This document shows, one piece after another, positions 17,134 through 27,700 of a stretch of 44,460 bases of DNA; position 1 is the first letter of the stretch; each line of letters starts with the position of its first letter. Under the pieces are notes generated by a model that saw only the letters and a list, made by a program, of their open reading frames with translations, was not told the DNA's origin and made no database searches. The DNA comes from Collinsella sp. (GTDB taxonomy: Bacteria > Actinomycetota > Coriobacteriia > Coriobacteriales > Coriobacteriaceae): positions 1 to 44,460 of the forward strand of contig JAGZQF010000017.1 in NCBI GenBank assembly GCA_018382295.1, read 5' to 3'. Both the position numbers and the translations under genes were made by a program.

Positions 17134-18307
17134 AGCGGCTCCTTCCAAAGATCAGCGTGGCGGCGGCAACGAACAGCAGCGCCATAAGGACCAGTGCGCC
17201 GGCGCGAACGGCAAAGGGGCCCAGGTCCTCAAAGAAATACAGGCGGTTGAACATGTCGCAGATAAGCTTGACGGGGTTGAGCCAGCACTCCGCAGGGCAG
17301 GCGCGGGCGACGTCGTCGGCAAGCGCCATCGCCGGCTCGCCGTAGAGGCCGGCGAACAGGGCGCACGTGGTAGCAAAGCCCGTAAGGATGCCGGACTTGG
17401 ACGCCTTGCCGCCCTTAACGGGAAGCGTGCCCACAAAGAGCCCCAGGCCCGTGGCGGCAAGCGCGGAAGCGGCGCCGCCCACCAGACACAGCCCCTCGCG
17501 CCCGCCAAAGTCGACGCCCACGACCACGCGCACGTAGCCAATCGCGATCGTCATCGAAGCAAAGGAAACCAGCCACGAGCCGACAAAGATGCCGGCCAGC
17601 GACGCCGTCTTGGAAAGACCGCCCACGCAGCGACGCGCACCAAGGCCCGACAGATTGGGCTGCAGGTCGACGACACTCAAGGCGGCAAACTCGGCAGACA
17701 TCATCGCGACCAGGCCAAAGAGCGCGTAGTAGTAGATGACCGTACCATCGGGCGTGGTGCGTGTCAGGCTTACGCGGCGGGTGCCGCCCTCGAGCGACAG
17801 GGCGCGCGCAACCGCCGTCGAATCGGCGAGCGCCGCCGGGTTGTCTTGGGCAATCTGGGACATGAGCTCGGCATTTTGTGTATACGAGCTTGCCACCGTC
17901 TCCAGAATGCTGCGGTCGGTGAGCACCGACGACGTACGTGAGCCGTCATGGCTCGAAAGCAATGTGAGCTTGGGCGTGCCCGCGGCATCGACCGTATAGA
18001 TGCCCGCGACCTCGCCGGCCTTAAGCGCACGGTTCGCATCGGCTGCATCGTCGCACTCGTGGATCTCGAGCAGCTGGTCGTCGCCTTCCTTGGCAAGCGA
18101 CGTCGCCACGTCCTTAAAGGTCGAGGCGCCCCAGGCCTCATCCGCCACGACAGCCACCGGCACCGGGTCGACCGTGCCGTCGGAGCTCAGATTCGCAAAC
18201 ATAAACATGAACATCGTGGAAAGCGCGACGGGAAAGATCGCGCCCCAAACCCACGTGCTCGGCCGGCGCAGCAGCGTCTTGACCGTGATAATAATGGTGT
18301 TGAACAT
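17120..18307 (-). CDS. ABC-2 type permease (first of two)
   Basis: 395 residues with the same layout as the following gene: one N-terminal helix (about 18-40, AIFPVALSTMFMFMFANLSS), an extracytoplasmic domain (about 45-190), then five or six helices. The two permeases are paralogues in topology but clearly diverged, suggesting a heterodimeric exporter. The ATG lies 9 bp after the ATPase stop. Unusual features are Cys residues in the late loops (ACPAECWLNPVKLICDMF). Confidence 0.8.
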   Translation of the reverse strand: MFNTIIITVKTLLRRPSTWVWGAIFPVALSTMFMFMFANLSSDGTVDPVPVAVVADEAWGASTFKDVATSLAKEGDDQLLEIHECDDAADANRALKAGEVAGIYTVDAAGTPKLTLLSSHDGSRTSSVLTDRSILETVASSYTQNAELMSQIAQDNPAALADSTAVARALSLEGGTRRVSLTRTTPDGTVIYYYALFGLVAMMSAEFAALSVVDLQPNLSGLGARRCVGGLSKTASLAGIFVGSWLVSFASMTIAIGYVRVVVGVDFGGREGLCLVGGAASALAATGLGLFVGTLPVKGGKASKSGILTGFATTCALFAGLYGEPAMALADDVARACPAECWLNPVKLICDMFNRLYFFEDLGPFAVRAGALVLMALLFVAAATLIFGRSRYEHL

Positions 18308-18316
18308 GGCTGCCCC

Positions 18317-19255
18317 CTAGTCGCGCAGCTCGCGGCCGGTGATCTCGAGGAACACGTCGTTGAGAGTCGGCGGCTCGCTCCACACGCGGCCGAGCGCAAC
18401 GTCGGCAGCGCGCAACGTGTCGAGGATGTCGACCAGGTTGTGCGGGCTCGCTTCGCAGGTGCAGACGAGCTCGCCGCCGGACAGCTCAACGCTGAGCACG
18501 TGCTCGAGAGCGCGCAGCTGCTCGACCGTGGCGGGCTCGACGGCGCCGACCTCGACGGTCACGCGCTCGCCCATCTGAATCATGCGCTTGAGCTCGTCAT
18601 TGGTGCCCTGCGCCAGCACGCGCCCGCCGTCCATGATCATGATGCGGCTGCAGATCTGCTCGACTTCCTCCATGTAATGGCTGGTATACACCACCGTGGC
18701 GCCCTCGTCGCGCAGGCGGCAGATGCCCTCCAGGATGGCGTTGCGGCTCTGCGGGTCGACCGCCACCGTGGGCTCGTCAAAGAAGATGAGCTCGGGCTTA
18801 TGCGCGATGCCGCAGGCAATGTTGAGGCGGCGCGCCAGACCGCCCGAGAGCTTGCCGGGGCGAAACTTGGCAAAGTCGCCCAGCCCGACAAAGTCGATGG
18901 CCTCGTCGACCAGCGCGCGACGGCGCTTGCGGTCGTTGACGTAGAGACTACAGAAATAGTCGATGTTCTCGCGCACCGTGAGCTCATCGAATACCGCCAC
19001 CTGCTGCGGCACCACGCCGATGCGACGCTTGAGGTCGTAGCGGGCGGGCGTCATGGGCTCGCCGAACAGCTCGATGGTGCCCTTGTCGTAGGCAAGCAGC
19101 TGCAGGATGCAGTTGATGGACGTTGTCTTGCCCGAGCCGTTGGGGCCGAGCAGGCCAAAGATCTCGCCGGGGGCGATGCTCAGGTTAAAGTGGTCGAGCG
19201 CGATAAGGTCGTCGTAGCGCTTGACGAGGTTTTCGACGTGGACGATGTCTGTCAT
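18317..19255 (-). CDS. ABC-2 exporter ATPase (DrrA/CcmA-like)
   Basis: 312 residues. Walker A GPNGSGKTT, Q-loop VVPQQVAVFDELTV, signature LSGGLARR, Walker B LIFFDEPTVAVDPQS, H-loop TSHYMEE. A C-terminal domain of about 90 residues (from about 220) is typical of the DrrA-type drug and lipid exporter ATPases. One residue is uncommon: the signature reads SGGLARR rather than SGGMKQR. First gene of the three-gene exporter operon, divergent from the sensor kinase gene, with which it shares a 170-bp promoter region. Confidence 0.9.
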   Translation of the reverse strand: MTDIVHVENLVKRYDDLIALDHFNLSIAPGEIFGLLGPNGSGKTTSINCILQLLAYDKGTIELFGEPMTPARYDLKRRIGVVPQQVAVFDELTVRENIDYFCSLYVNDRKRRRALVDEAIDFVGLGDFAKFRPGKLSGGLARRLNIACGIAHKPELIFFDEPTVAVDPQSRNAILEGICRLRDEGATVVYTSHYMEEVEQICSRIMIMDGGRVLAQGTNDELKRMIQMGERVTVEVGAVEPATVEQLRALEHVLSVELSGGELVCTCEASPHNLVDILDTLRAADVALGRVWSEPPTLNDVFLEITGRELRD

Positions 19256-19413
19256 GAGGCGGCCCTTCTGCTGGTCGTGGCCCGGTACGATTGCATCATC
19301 GCAGGTGCGGGCGGGGCGCGCCAGTGAGCTTTGTCACGAGTGCGGCGGGGCGGCGGCGCAGGAGGAATGTCACAGTTGCGTGGGCAAGCGTCTTCCCCGC
19401 GCGCGGCATCGCG

Positions 19414-19419
19414 TACAAT
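19414..19419 (+). promoter_or_regulatory. -10 element giving a probably leaderless kinase mRNA
   Basis: TACAAT at 19414-19419 is followed by only six bases before ATG 19426. A transcript from this promoter would begin at or next to the start codon, so the kinase mRNA would have no leader. There is no Shine-Dalgarno close to the ATG (the nearest, GGAGGAAT at about 19361-19368, is too far away). The -35 region is weak. Confidence 0.5.
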
Positions 19420-19425
19420 ACCCGT

Positions 19426-20571
19426 ATGAACAGGCTATTCGACAAATCGATCGTGCTGGCGTGCTGTATCGCAGCCGCCTTAGGCCTTGCTGTGGATGCC
19501 CGCTTGGTCGCGGCGTTTTGCCTTGGCGTTATCATCACCGCCTTGGCCGAAGTCGCACAAGGCGAACGCGCCCGCCGCGCCAGTGAGGCCGGCAGCTACG
19601 TCTACGTCATCGTGGCCGTCTTTGTACCGTCGTTTATGCCGTTTGCGCCCCTCGCCTTCTATGACATCGCGCGACGCGTGCGCCGTGAGCACGCCTGGCC
19701 TGCGCTGGGTATTGGCATCATCTTTGCCTTCGCCCTCGTCGCGGGCCTTCGCGCCGGCGCGCTCACCACCCGAACGCTCCTGCTGACCGCCATCCTTTCG
19801 GCCGCCGCCACCTTGCTGTCACTGCGCACCGCACAGCTCGAATGCGAGCAGGAGCGCATGCGCCGCACCCGCGACCAGCTGCAGGAACGTGCCCTCGCGC
19901 TCGAGGCGCGCAACCGCGACCTCGCTGACCGCCAGGACTACGAGGTCGAACTCGCGACACTTGCCGAGCGCGCCCGCATCGCGCGCGAGATCCACGACAA
20001 TGTGGGCCACCAACTTACGCGCGCCTCGCTGCAAACCGAGGCCCTGCGCGTGGTCCACGCCAACGAGCCCGGCATCGCCGCCGACTTCGCCGACATCAAG
20101 CACACCGTCGACGAGGCGCTTCAGCTTGTGCGCGCCAGTGTCCATGCGCTCAGCGACAACGCGGCCAACCTCTCCGTACAGCTTGAGCGCATTGTTGAGG
20201 ACGTGCGCTCGGACGGCGGCCCGCAGATTGAGCTTGAGGTTTTGGCCGAGCATGCACCGGCCAACGTCGTCAACTGCTTTGCTGCGGTCCTGCGCGAAGC
20301 GCTCTCCAACACCATGCGCCACGCCCGTGCGCAGAACGTTACCGTGCGATGCATGGAGCATCCGTCGTTTTACCAGCTCATCGTTACCGACGATGGCGCG
20401 GACGCGACCCCGGCGAGCAGCAGCAACGTCGCAGAGGGCATGGGGCTCGCCTCCATGCGCGAGCGCGTCGAGGCGCTTGGCGGCACCTTCACCGCCGGCC
20501 CGCGTGTCGGCGCCGGCGGCTGGCGCGTGTTTGCCACCGTTCCCAAACAGCAAGGAGATGAGGACCGATGA
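19426..20571 (+). CDS. Sensor histidine kinase, NarL-partner (HisKA_3) type
   Basis: About 381 residues. The N-terminal third is four or five membrane helices with only short loops, so it probably senses within the membrane rather than through an extracellular domain. A coiled coil (about 115-165) leads to the dimerisation box ERARIAREIHDNVGHQLTR (phospho-His in REIHDNVGH). The ATPase part has LREALSNTMRHA (N box) and EGMGLASMRERVEALGG (G box). Start ATG 19426 fits the promoter; the longer frame to 19291 is not needed. It overlaps the regulator gene by 4 bp (ATGA). Placement divergent to an ABC-2 exporter suggests it controls that exporter. Confidence 0.85.
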   Translation: MNRLFDKSIVLACCIAAALGLAVDARLVAAFCLGVIITALAEVAQGERARRASEAGSYVYVIVAVFVPSFMPFAPLAFYDIARRVRREHAWPALGIGIIFAFALVAGLRAGALTTRTLLLTAILSAAATLLSLRTAQLECEQERMRRTRDQLQERALALEARNRDLADRQDYEVELATLAERARIAREIHDNVGHQLTRASLQTEALRVVHANEPGIAADFADIKHTVDEALQLVRASVHALSDNAANLSVQLERIVEDVRSDGGPQIELEVLAEHAPANVVNCFAAVLREALSNTMRHARAQNVTVRCMEHPSFYQLIVTDDGADATPASSSNVAEGMGLASMRERVEALGGTFTAGPRVGAGGWRVFATVPKQQGDEDR

Positions 20572-21197
20572 GGCTCATCGTTGTCGACGACGACCGCCTG
20601 GTGGTCGATTCGCTCAAGATCATCCTGGGTGCCCAGCCGCAGATCGAGGTGGTGGGTACCGGCGCCAACGGCAACGACGCGGTGGCGCTCTACGCTGAGC
20701 ACGCGCCCGATATCGCACTGCTCGACATTCAGATGCCGGGGCGCGACGGACTTTCGGCGGCACGCGAGATCCTTGAGCGCGACCCCGCAGCACGCGTGGT
20801 GTTCCTGACCACGTTTTCTGATGACGAGTACATTGTGTCGGCGCTCAAGCTGGGCGCCCGCGGCTATCTGATCAAGACCGATGTCGCCGCCATTCCGCCA
20901 GCGCTGGCGCAGGTCATGGACGGTAAACGCATACTCGAGGGCAAGGCGATCGAGGACATCGACTTTGACGGAACGGGCGTCAAAGCGGGCACGCCCCGCC
21001 GGCCCGCAGCCTTCGCCAGCCTGACCGACCGCGAGTTCGAAGTCGCCGAGCTCATCGCCCGCGGCCTCGATAACAAGGAGATTGCCGCCACGGCTTATAT
21101 GGGAGAAGGCACGGTGCGCAACCACATCAGCTCGATCCTGGCCAAAATGGGCCTGCGCAACCGTACGCAAATCGCCATTGCGTACCTGCGGGGGTAA
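20568..21197 (+). CDS. NarL/FixJ-family response regulator
   Basis: 209 residues. The receiver domain (1-120) has the acidic pair VVDDDRL, the phosphorylation site LLDIQMPG, the switch Thr in LTTFSDDE and Lys in LIKTD. The LuxR-type helix-turn-helix follows (about 145-205): LTDREFEVAELIARGLDNKEIA and GTVRNHISSILAKMGLRNRTQ. It should be phosphorylated by the overlapping kinase and bind DNA, probably in the 19256-19425 intergenic region. No operator was identified there with confidence. Confidence 0.9.
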   Translation: MRLIVVDDDRLVVDSLKIILGAQPQIEVVGTGANGNDAVALYAEHAPDIALLDIQMPGRDGLSAAREILERDPAARVVFLTTFSDDEYIVSALKLGARGYLIKTDVAAIPPALAQVMDGKRILEGKAIEDIDFDGTGVKAGTPRRPAAFASLTDREFEVAELIARGLDNKEIAATAYMGEGTVRNHISSILAKMGLRNRTQIAIAYLRG

Positions 21198-21258
21198 TTA
21201 CCCAACGGCCGACCGACCCGGCATAGCAAAATGGCTGCTACCGATTTAATGCCATTTC

Positions 21259-21410
21259 AAAACTATGCCGGTTTACTACGATGAATCGCCCGCCTTCGAC
21301 CACGGTAAATTGCGCGCTTGCAAAACCGCAGGTAGAACGCTTGCAATATTTAGAAAAATGCAGTCATGGTCGGGAATGTCGAATTTATCGTAGTAAACCG
21401 GCATAGTTTT
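21259..21410. repeat. Hairpin element A (152 bp, 28-bp arms)
   Basis: Arms 21259-21286 and 21383-21410 match at 27 of 28 positions; the outer part is AAAACTATGCCGG and the inner part TTTACTACGAT. The core contains, on the minus strand, TTCTACCTGCGGTTTTG. Just outside the left arm is TGCCATTTC, and just outside the right arm is GTTCG. Element B (29414-29565) has the same flanks and outer arm but a different inner arm, and its core is in the opposite orientation. Lies in the gap between convergent genes. Confidence 0.7.
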
Positions 21411-21452
21411 GTTCGGGCGGCCCTGCACGAGTGTCTCCGCCAGCCTCGCGGG

Positions 21453-21490
21453 ACCAAAATGATCCGTTTTCCTCCGTCCCCAAGGGATCA
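21453..21490 (+). repeat. Short element E1 (AAAATGATCC...CCTCCGTCCCC...GGGATCAG)
   Basis: About 37 bp with TGATCC near one end and GGATCA at the other. Copies are E2 at 29349-29385 and E3 at 44234-44268 (minus). Each copy lies within tens of bp of a large hairpin element (A and C, B, and D respectively). Confidence 0.65.
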
Positions 21491-21503
21491 GCCGGAACCG
21501 CCC

Positions 21504-21663
21504 GCCACGAAATCGGCCCATCTACTACGTTTAGTCCAGTACCCCCAACCATAACCGCTTTTCATGAAAAATCGCAGGCGTTCTACTTGCGGTTTTCATT
21601 TCGCATTACTTGTTGTGGTCAAGGGCTGCCGCCTAAACGTAGTAGATGGGCCCATTTCGTGGC
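21504..21663. repeat. Hairpin element C (160 bp, 31-bp arms)
   Basis: Arms 21504-21534 and 21633-21663 match at 30 of 31 positions (GCCACGAAAT ... CTACTACGTTTAG). The core shares with A and B the motif GCGTTCTACTTGCGGTTTT, an ACCAT/TGGT inner pairing and CCC/GGG flanks. Its outer arms are unlike A and B, so the family keeps the fold while changing the arm sequence. Confidence 0.7.
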
Positions 21664-21677
21664 GCCCCCGGCGCACA

Positions 21678-21717
21678 AAAGCGCCGCCACGGAGAAGGGA
21701 GATGTCTCCGTGGCGGC
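21678..21717 (-). terminator. Terminator of the adhesin gene
   Basis: On the minus strand, GCCGCCACGGAGA and TCTCCGTGGCGGC form a long stem followed by GCTTTTG. A second GC-rich hairpin without a T tract (GCCCGGGGCC, TTTTG loop, at 21757-21779) lies nearer the stop codon. Confidence 0.7.
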
Positions 21718-21790
21718 TGGGGGTGGGGTTACATTTTTGGCTTTCCGCCAGCGGCCCGGGGCCTTTTGGCCCCGGGCGCTGTCAGTGTGC

Positions 21791-24700
21791 CTAGCGCTTA
21801 CGGATACCCCAGACCAGGGCTCCGACGCCAGCCATGGCGATGACAAATGCCGTGAGCAGCGCGGCTGCCTGCTGGTCGCCCGTGGTGGGCAGATAGCCCT
21901 TGACCGTCTTGACGATGTTCGTCACGGTCTTGGGCGTACCGGGGTCGGGCGTCGGCGCGGGCGTTTCGGGCTTCTTGTACGTGTTGTTGAACACGATGCC
22001 CTCGACGCTCTTGTCGCCCTTGGCATAGGCGACGCTCGCCTTGAGGTTGCCCTCGCCGTCATCGACCACGTTGACGGTCGCGGTAAAGACGGACTTGTCG
22101 TAGGTCATACCGGCCTCGTCGCCCTTGACCTCGCTGATGGTGTAGACGTACGTACCAGGCTCGCTGTACTCGAACTTGTCGAAGCTGATCTTGCCGTCGG
22201 CATCGTTGGTGACGGTGGACTCAACGTCCTCGCCAACGAGCTTAAAGCTAAACTCGTCCTTCTTGAGCTCGCGTCCCTCGAGCACCTTGATGGCGCCGAT
22301 GGAGACCTGCGTGGGCACGGCGTGGTACTTGTTGGTAAAGCCAGCGGACTCGGTGGTTCCCTTGAGCTCGTGCGTCGCGGTCAGTGTGCCGTCGCCGTTG
22401 TCGGAGACGGTGGTCACGACGGTGTAGGTCGCGCCGTCATAGGTGACGCCCTTGTACAGGCCGAGCGCGTTGGGGCAAGCCTCGCGCAGCGTGTACGTGT
22501 GCGTGCCGGGCGCCTCGTAGCGGATCGGGCTCAGCGTTACGGTGCCGTTGGCGTCGTTGGTGCCACTGGCGACAACCACGCCGTTCTCGAGCAGATCAAA
22601 CGTAAACTCACCGGCTGCAAGGTCGCGTCCAGTCAGGCGCTTGACCGTCTTGACCTGATCGGTCACCACAGAATCGGTAGGTGTCACGCTGTAGGTGTTG
22701 GTGAACGTGAAGGCCGCACCATCGTCGCCTTCGCGCTTGACGCTCAGATGTCCGGCACCGTCGTCAGTCACGGTGTAGGAAACCTTGCGCGTAGCGTTGG
22801 CGTCGTTGGTCACGCCAGGGGCGCTACCGGACTCGGTCACCGTGTAGGTAAAGGTGTGCGAGCGCGGAGTAGCGGCGGCAGGCTCGTTCTCGTCCTCGGA
22901 TTCATCAGCGTTAACGTCAACGTCGGCCTCGTCGGTCTCTGCCTCGTCGGCTTCGGCTTCGTCGGCATCGGCTTCATCGGCTTCGGTCTTGTCGGTTGCA
23001 TCGTCCGTCACGCCCAGGGCGCGGTTGAGGTCCTCGAGCGTAAAGTGGATCTTGCCAAAGTCCACGTTGCCGGCCGCGTCGTTGGTTGCGGTCGCGTGCT
23101 CGGGCATCGGGGCGCCCGCCTCGTCGGCGGTCACGGTGAAGGTGAACTTACCCGCGATGTCGGCCGGGGTCAGGCCCTCGGCGGCCTGGAGCTTCTTGGT
23201 GCCGGCGAGCGCGGCATCAACGGCATCGGCGCCGTAGACGTTCTTGAACTCGGGCTTGATGCCGTCGTAGACAGGCTTCGCCGTCAGGGTACCGTTGCCG
23301 TTATCGACGACGATGACCTTAAAGCTAAAGCTCGGCGTTTCGGCCGTGATGCCCTTGGCCGCGAGCTGCGGCGTGAACTCAAAGGCGGTGTAACCGATAG
23401 TCCATGCAAGCCTGGCATCCTTATCGGTGCGGATAGCGCGCTTGGCATTCACCAGGTCGGCGAGCATCTCGGTGGTGTAATGCAGGAAACCGAAGCTTAC
23501 CTGCCCATTAACGTTGGTAGTGCACGTGCCCTCAATGGCTTCCTTCTCGCCTGCGTAGGCGATGCCAAAGTAGAACTCGCCGTCGGCCATCGGGCGACCG
23601 GTCAGGGTCTTGGTGGCAACGACCTGAGCGGCTTCACCACCAGTCGTGTTAGTCGTAGCGCTATAGCTGTTGACGAACGGGACCACGGCGCTGCCGACCG
23701 CAGCGGCACCAGTCTTGTACTCGGTCACCAGCGTGCCCTCGGGGCCGCCAGAAACGGTCGTCATGGCGGTGAGCGTACCGGCGGTGTCGTCGGCGATGGC
23801 GATTGTCACGGTGCGGACAGCGTCGTCGTAGGTGTAGCCGGGCTGGTCGTCGTTCTTCTCGGCCACGGTGTATTTGAAGGTCTTACCGGCGTCAGCCTGC
23901 GTAAACTTGACCTCATGACCGGCCAGGATGTCAATCAGGCCGACCGTTCCCTCTGCCGTCGCGGGGGACTTGAATTCGTTGGCTCCGGGCAGCAGGCCAA
24001 GTGCGTTGGCCGAAGCCTCGTCGGCAGGCGTCACGGTAAAGGTGAACTGGCCCTCGGTCATGGGACGTCCGGAGAGGGTCTTGCTGAGCTTGAGGCCGCC
24101 GGCCGCGGTGTAGTTGAGCTCAGTGCGGTACGTGTTGGTAAAGCGTCCGTTTTCCTTCTTGGCGACGTTGGCGATCAGCTTGCCCTCGCCGTTCTCAGTC
24201 ACGGTCACTTCGGCGGTCGCGACATGCTCGTCATACGTCATGCCGACCGTGCTGCCCGCGTTCTCGCGGATCTCGTACTTGTAGGTTCCGGCAGCCGTGT
24301 AGCGAATCTTGCCGAACTTGATGGCGGCGATGCCGTCCTTCGCGTCGCGCTTGTTCACGGTTACGGTTGCAGGATTGGGCAGCGGGGTGCCGTCGGGGGC
24401 GGTGATGGTAAAGCTGAACTCGTCCCCATCCGTCCACTCGCGACCGTCGATGGCCTTGCTCAGGCCAAAGTCGAGGTCTGCATCGGTCGGGGTCACGCTG
24501 TAAGTGTTCTCGAAGGTCGCAGGCGTGGCGCCCTTCAGGACATGCTCGGCCTTGAGGGTGCCATCGCCGTTGTCCGTGATGGTGGTCTCGATGGTGAACT
24601 TGGCATCGCTGTAAGTAATGCCCTTGCTGGTGGTTCCGCCGTTGACCTCGCGCAGCGTGTAGATGTGCTTGCCGGGCTTGTCGTAGGTGATCTTGTCCAT

Positions 24701-27700
24701 TGCAATCTTGCCATCGGCAGTGTTGGTGCCCTTGGCAACGACCTTGTCGCCCTCGACGAGCTTGAAGCTAAACTCGCCGTCCTTGAGCGTGCGACCGGTC
24801 AGAACCTTGGTCGCGGTGATCTGGTCGGTGACACTGAACTCGTTGGGGTTCGGCTTATAGCTGTTGTTGAACTTCGCCTCGCCGGCTCCCTTCAGCTCAT
24901 GCGTAGCGTTGAGCGTGCCGTCACCGTTGTCGGTGATGGTCGTCTCGATGGTGTAGGTCTTGCTGTCGTAAGTGATGCCATTGCCGGCGTCGCCCGGGAC
25001 CTCGCGCAGCGTGTAGGCGTGCTTGCCGGCCTCGGTGTAGGTGATCTCGCCCATCGCAATGTTGCCGTCGGCGTCATTGGTACCGGTGGCGACCACGTCG
25101 TTGCCCTCGACGAGCTCGAAGGAGAACTCGCCGGCCTTGAGGTCGCGGCCGGCCAGGACCTTGGTCGCCGCGATCTTGTCGGTGACACTCGACTTGCCAG
25201 GATTCGGCTTGTAGGTGTTCTCGAAGATCGCCTTCTCGGCGTTCTGCAGCTTATGCTCCACGCTGAGGGTACCGTCGCCGTTGTCCGTAACCGTAGTCAC
25301 GATGGTGTACTCGGCGGTGCTGTAGGTAACACCGTTCTCGGTGGTACCGGCCTTGGACTCGCGCAGCGTGTAGGTGTGTTCGCCGACCTCGGTGTACGTG
25401 ACGGGATCCATCATGATCTTGCCGTCGGCATTGTTGGTGCCGGTAGCGACAACAACGTTACCTTCGACGAGCTCAAAGCGGAACTCGCCGGCCTTGAGGC
25501 CGAGGTCGCGCCCGGTCAGGACCTTGGTCGCGGTAATCTTGTCGGTGACGCTGGAATCCTTGGAACCAGGCTTGTAGGAGTTGGTGAACTTCGCCTCGTC
25601 GGCGTCCTGCAGCTTGTGCTCGACGTCGAGCGTGCCGTCGCCCTTGTCGGTGATGGTGGTCACGATGGTGTACTCGGCGGTGCTGTAGGTAATGCCGGCG
25701 ACATTACCCTTGGCCTCGCGCAGCGTGTAGGCGTGCTTGCCGGGCTTGTCGTAGGTGATCTTGTCCATTGCAATCTTGCCGTCGGCGGCGTTGGTGCCCT
25801 TGGCAACGACCTTGCCGCCCTCGACGAGCTCGAAGGAGAACTCGCCGTCCTTGAGGTCGCGTCCGGTCAGGACCTTGGTCGCGATGACCTGGTCGGTAAC
25901 GCTTTTCTCGATATGCTTCACGTTATAGGCATTGGTGAACGTAAATGCCGCATCGCCGTCCGCGTTACGGGATACGCTCAGTTTACCTTTGCCGTTATCA
26001 GTCACGGTGAAGGAAACCTCGCGCGACAGCTTGGCGTCGTTGGTCACGCCAGCGACCTCGCCGGACTCGGTCACGGTGTAGGTAAAGGTTTGCTCGCGCT
26101 TCTCGGGCTTCTCGCCCAGAGCATTGTTAAGGTCGTCGAGCTTAAAGGTGATCTCGCCAAAGTCGACCTTGCCGTCGGCGTCGTTGTGCACGCTCGTGCT
26201 CGCAGGCATAGGCGCGTCCTCTTCGCCGGTCACGGTAAAGGTGAACTTGCCGGTAATGTCGGCCGGGGTCAGGCCGTCGGGAACCTGCAGATTCTTCTTG
26301 CCCACAAGCGATGCCTTGACGGGTGCGGCAGTGTAGGCGTTCACAAACTTGTTGCCGGCGTCGCCGTAGACAGCCGTCGCCGTCAGGGTACCATCGCCGT
26401 TGTCGACAACGGTCACATACACGTCAATTGCCGACACGGTAGCGCTCACGCCCGCGGGCAGCTCGCCGATCTGCTCGGCAGCGATGTAATGAATGGTCCA
26501 CGTGGGTTTGCCTGAGCTAACATCAAACGATGCCTTGTCTTCCTTGACCAGCTTGGCGAGCGACTTGGTCGTGTACGTCAGCGGACCGAACTCAACCTTG
26601 CCACCCTTGTTGGTGGTCTCTAGCAGAGCCTCGTCGTGCCCCGCATAGCTCAATGCAAACTTGAATTCGTCATCGGCCATCGGACGCCCTGAGAGCGTCT
26701 TGGTGGCCTCAAGAGTCAGCGGGGTTTCCGTCTTGGCGCTATAGGTATTGGTGAACACCTTGTCCTCGGGCTTTGTGACCTCAGCCGTCAGCTTTCCGGC
26801 AGTATCGACGGTTACCTTTACGGTAATCTTCGCGACGTAATCGCTGTAGGTGATGCCACCCAGCTTGCCTGCGACCTCGCGGACCTCATAGGTGTACTCG
26901 CCCGGCTTGTTGTAGGTAATCTTACCGAAATCGATGGTCGTATCGCCATTGCGCACGGTCGCGTCAGTGCGCGCAGGCATCGGAGCGTCGTTCTCGGACG
27001 TCGCGGAGAGCTCAAACTTAAACTCATCGGTATCCGTCCAGTCGCGGCCCTCGAGCACCTTGGTCAAGCCAAAGTCGGCCTTGGTATCCACCGTTGCCGG
27101 CGTCAACTTATAGCTAATCTTGCCGTTGTTGCCCAGGTGAACGTCAACCTCCGTGGCGTTGTTGTTCCACTTGGGGTTGAGCACGTCGGTCGCGGTGCCG
27201 GTGGGGTTACCACCCACGCGCTCCTTGGTGGTGTGGAGCTCGTCAATAAAGGCAAGGCGTGCGGTTCCCTTCTTGAACGACAGGTTTCCGCTCGTGTCGC
27301 GCACGAAGGCGCCCTCAGAGCTCGCGGCGTCTTCGCCGGTAAACTCGATAACGGCAGTACTGGATTCAACCTTGCCGCCTTCGCCCGCTACCTCAAACTC
27401 ATCCTTGTAGTAATAGGAGCCCTTGGCAGCCAGCGGGAGCTGGTCCTTCGCTGGCGTCTTGCAGTCCTTATCCGTGTAAATGGGGGTATTCTTCTGGAAA
27501 TAGTAGTAGCGGTTGGAATCGGCAGGCTCAAAGTTCGCGATCGTATCGCCCAGCTGGCCGCGGTTCCACTTGTTCGCGTAGAAGCTAACGGTCTTTGAGT
27601 CGTTCTCCGTGGTGGTCACATTGCTCTTGATGTAGTCCTCGAGCCCCGGTACACTCTCGGGCGTAAACAGGTTATTGAGCGCGTCTTTCTTAACGCTCGA

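Noticed and set aside
21431..26515. A 1694-codon plus-strand open frame opposite the adhesin
   Set aside because: It mirrors the repetitive, GC-rich codon pattern of the adhesin on the other strand, has no ribosome-binding site or recognisable domain, and runs through hairpin element C and the terminator.
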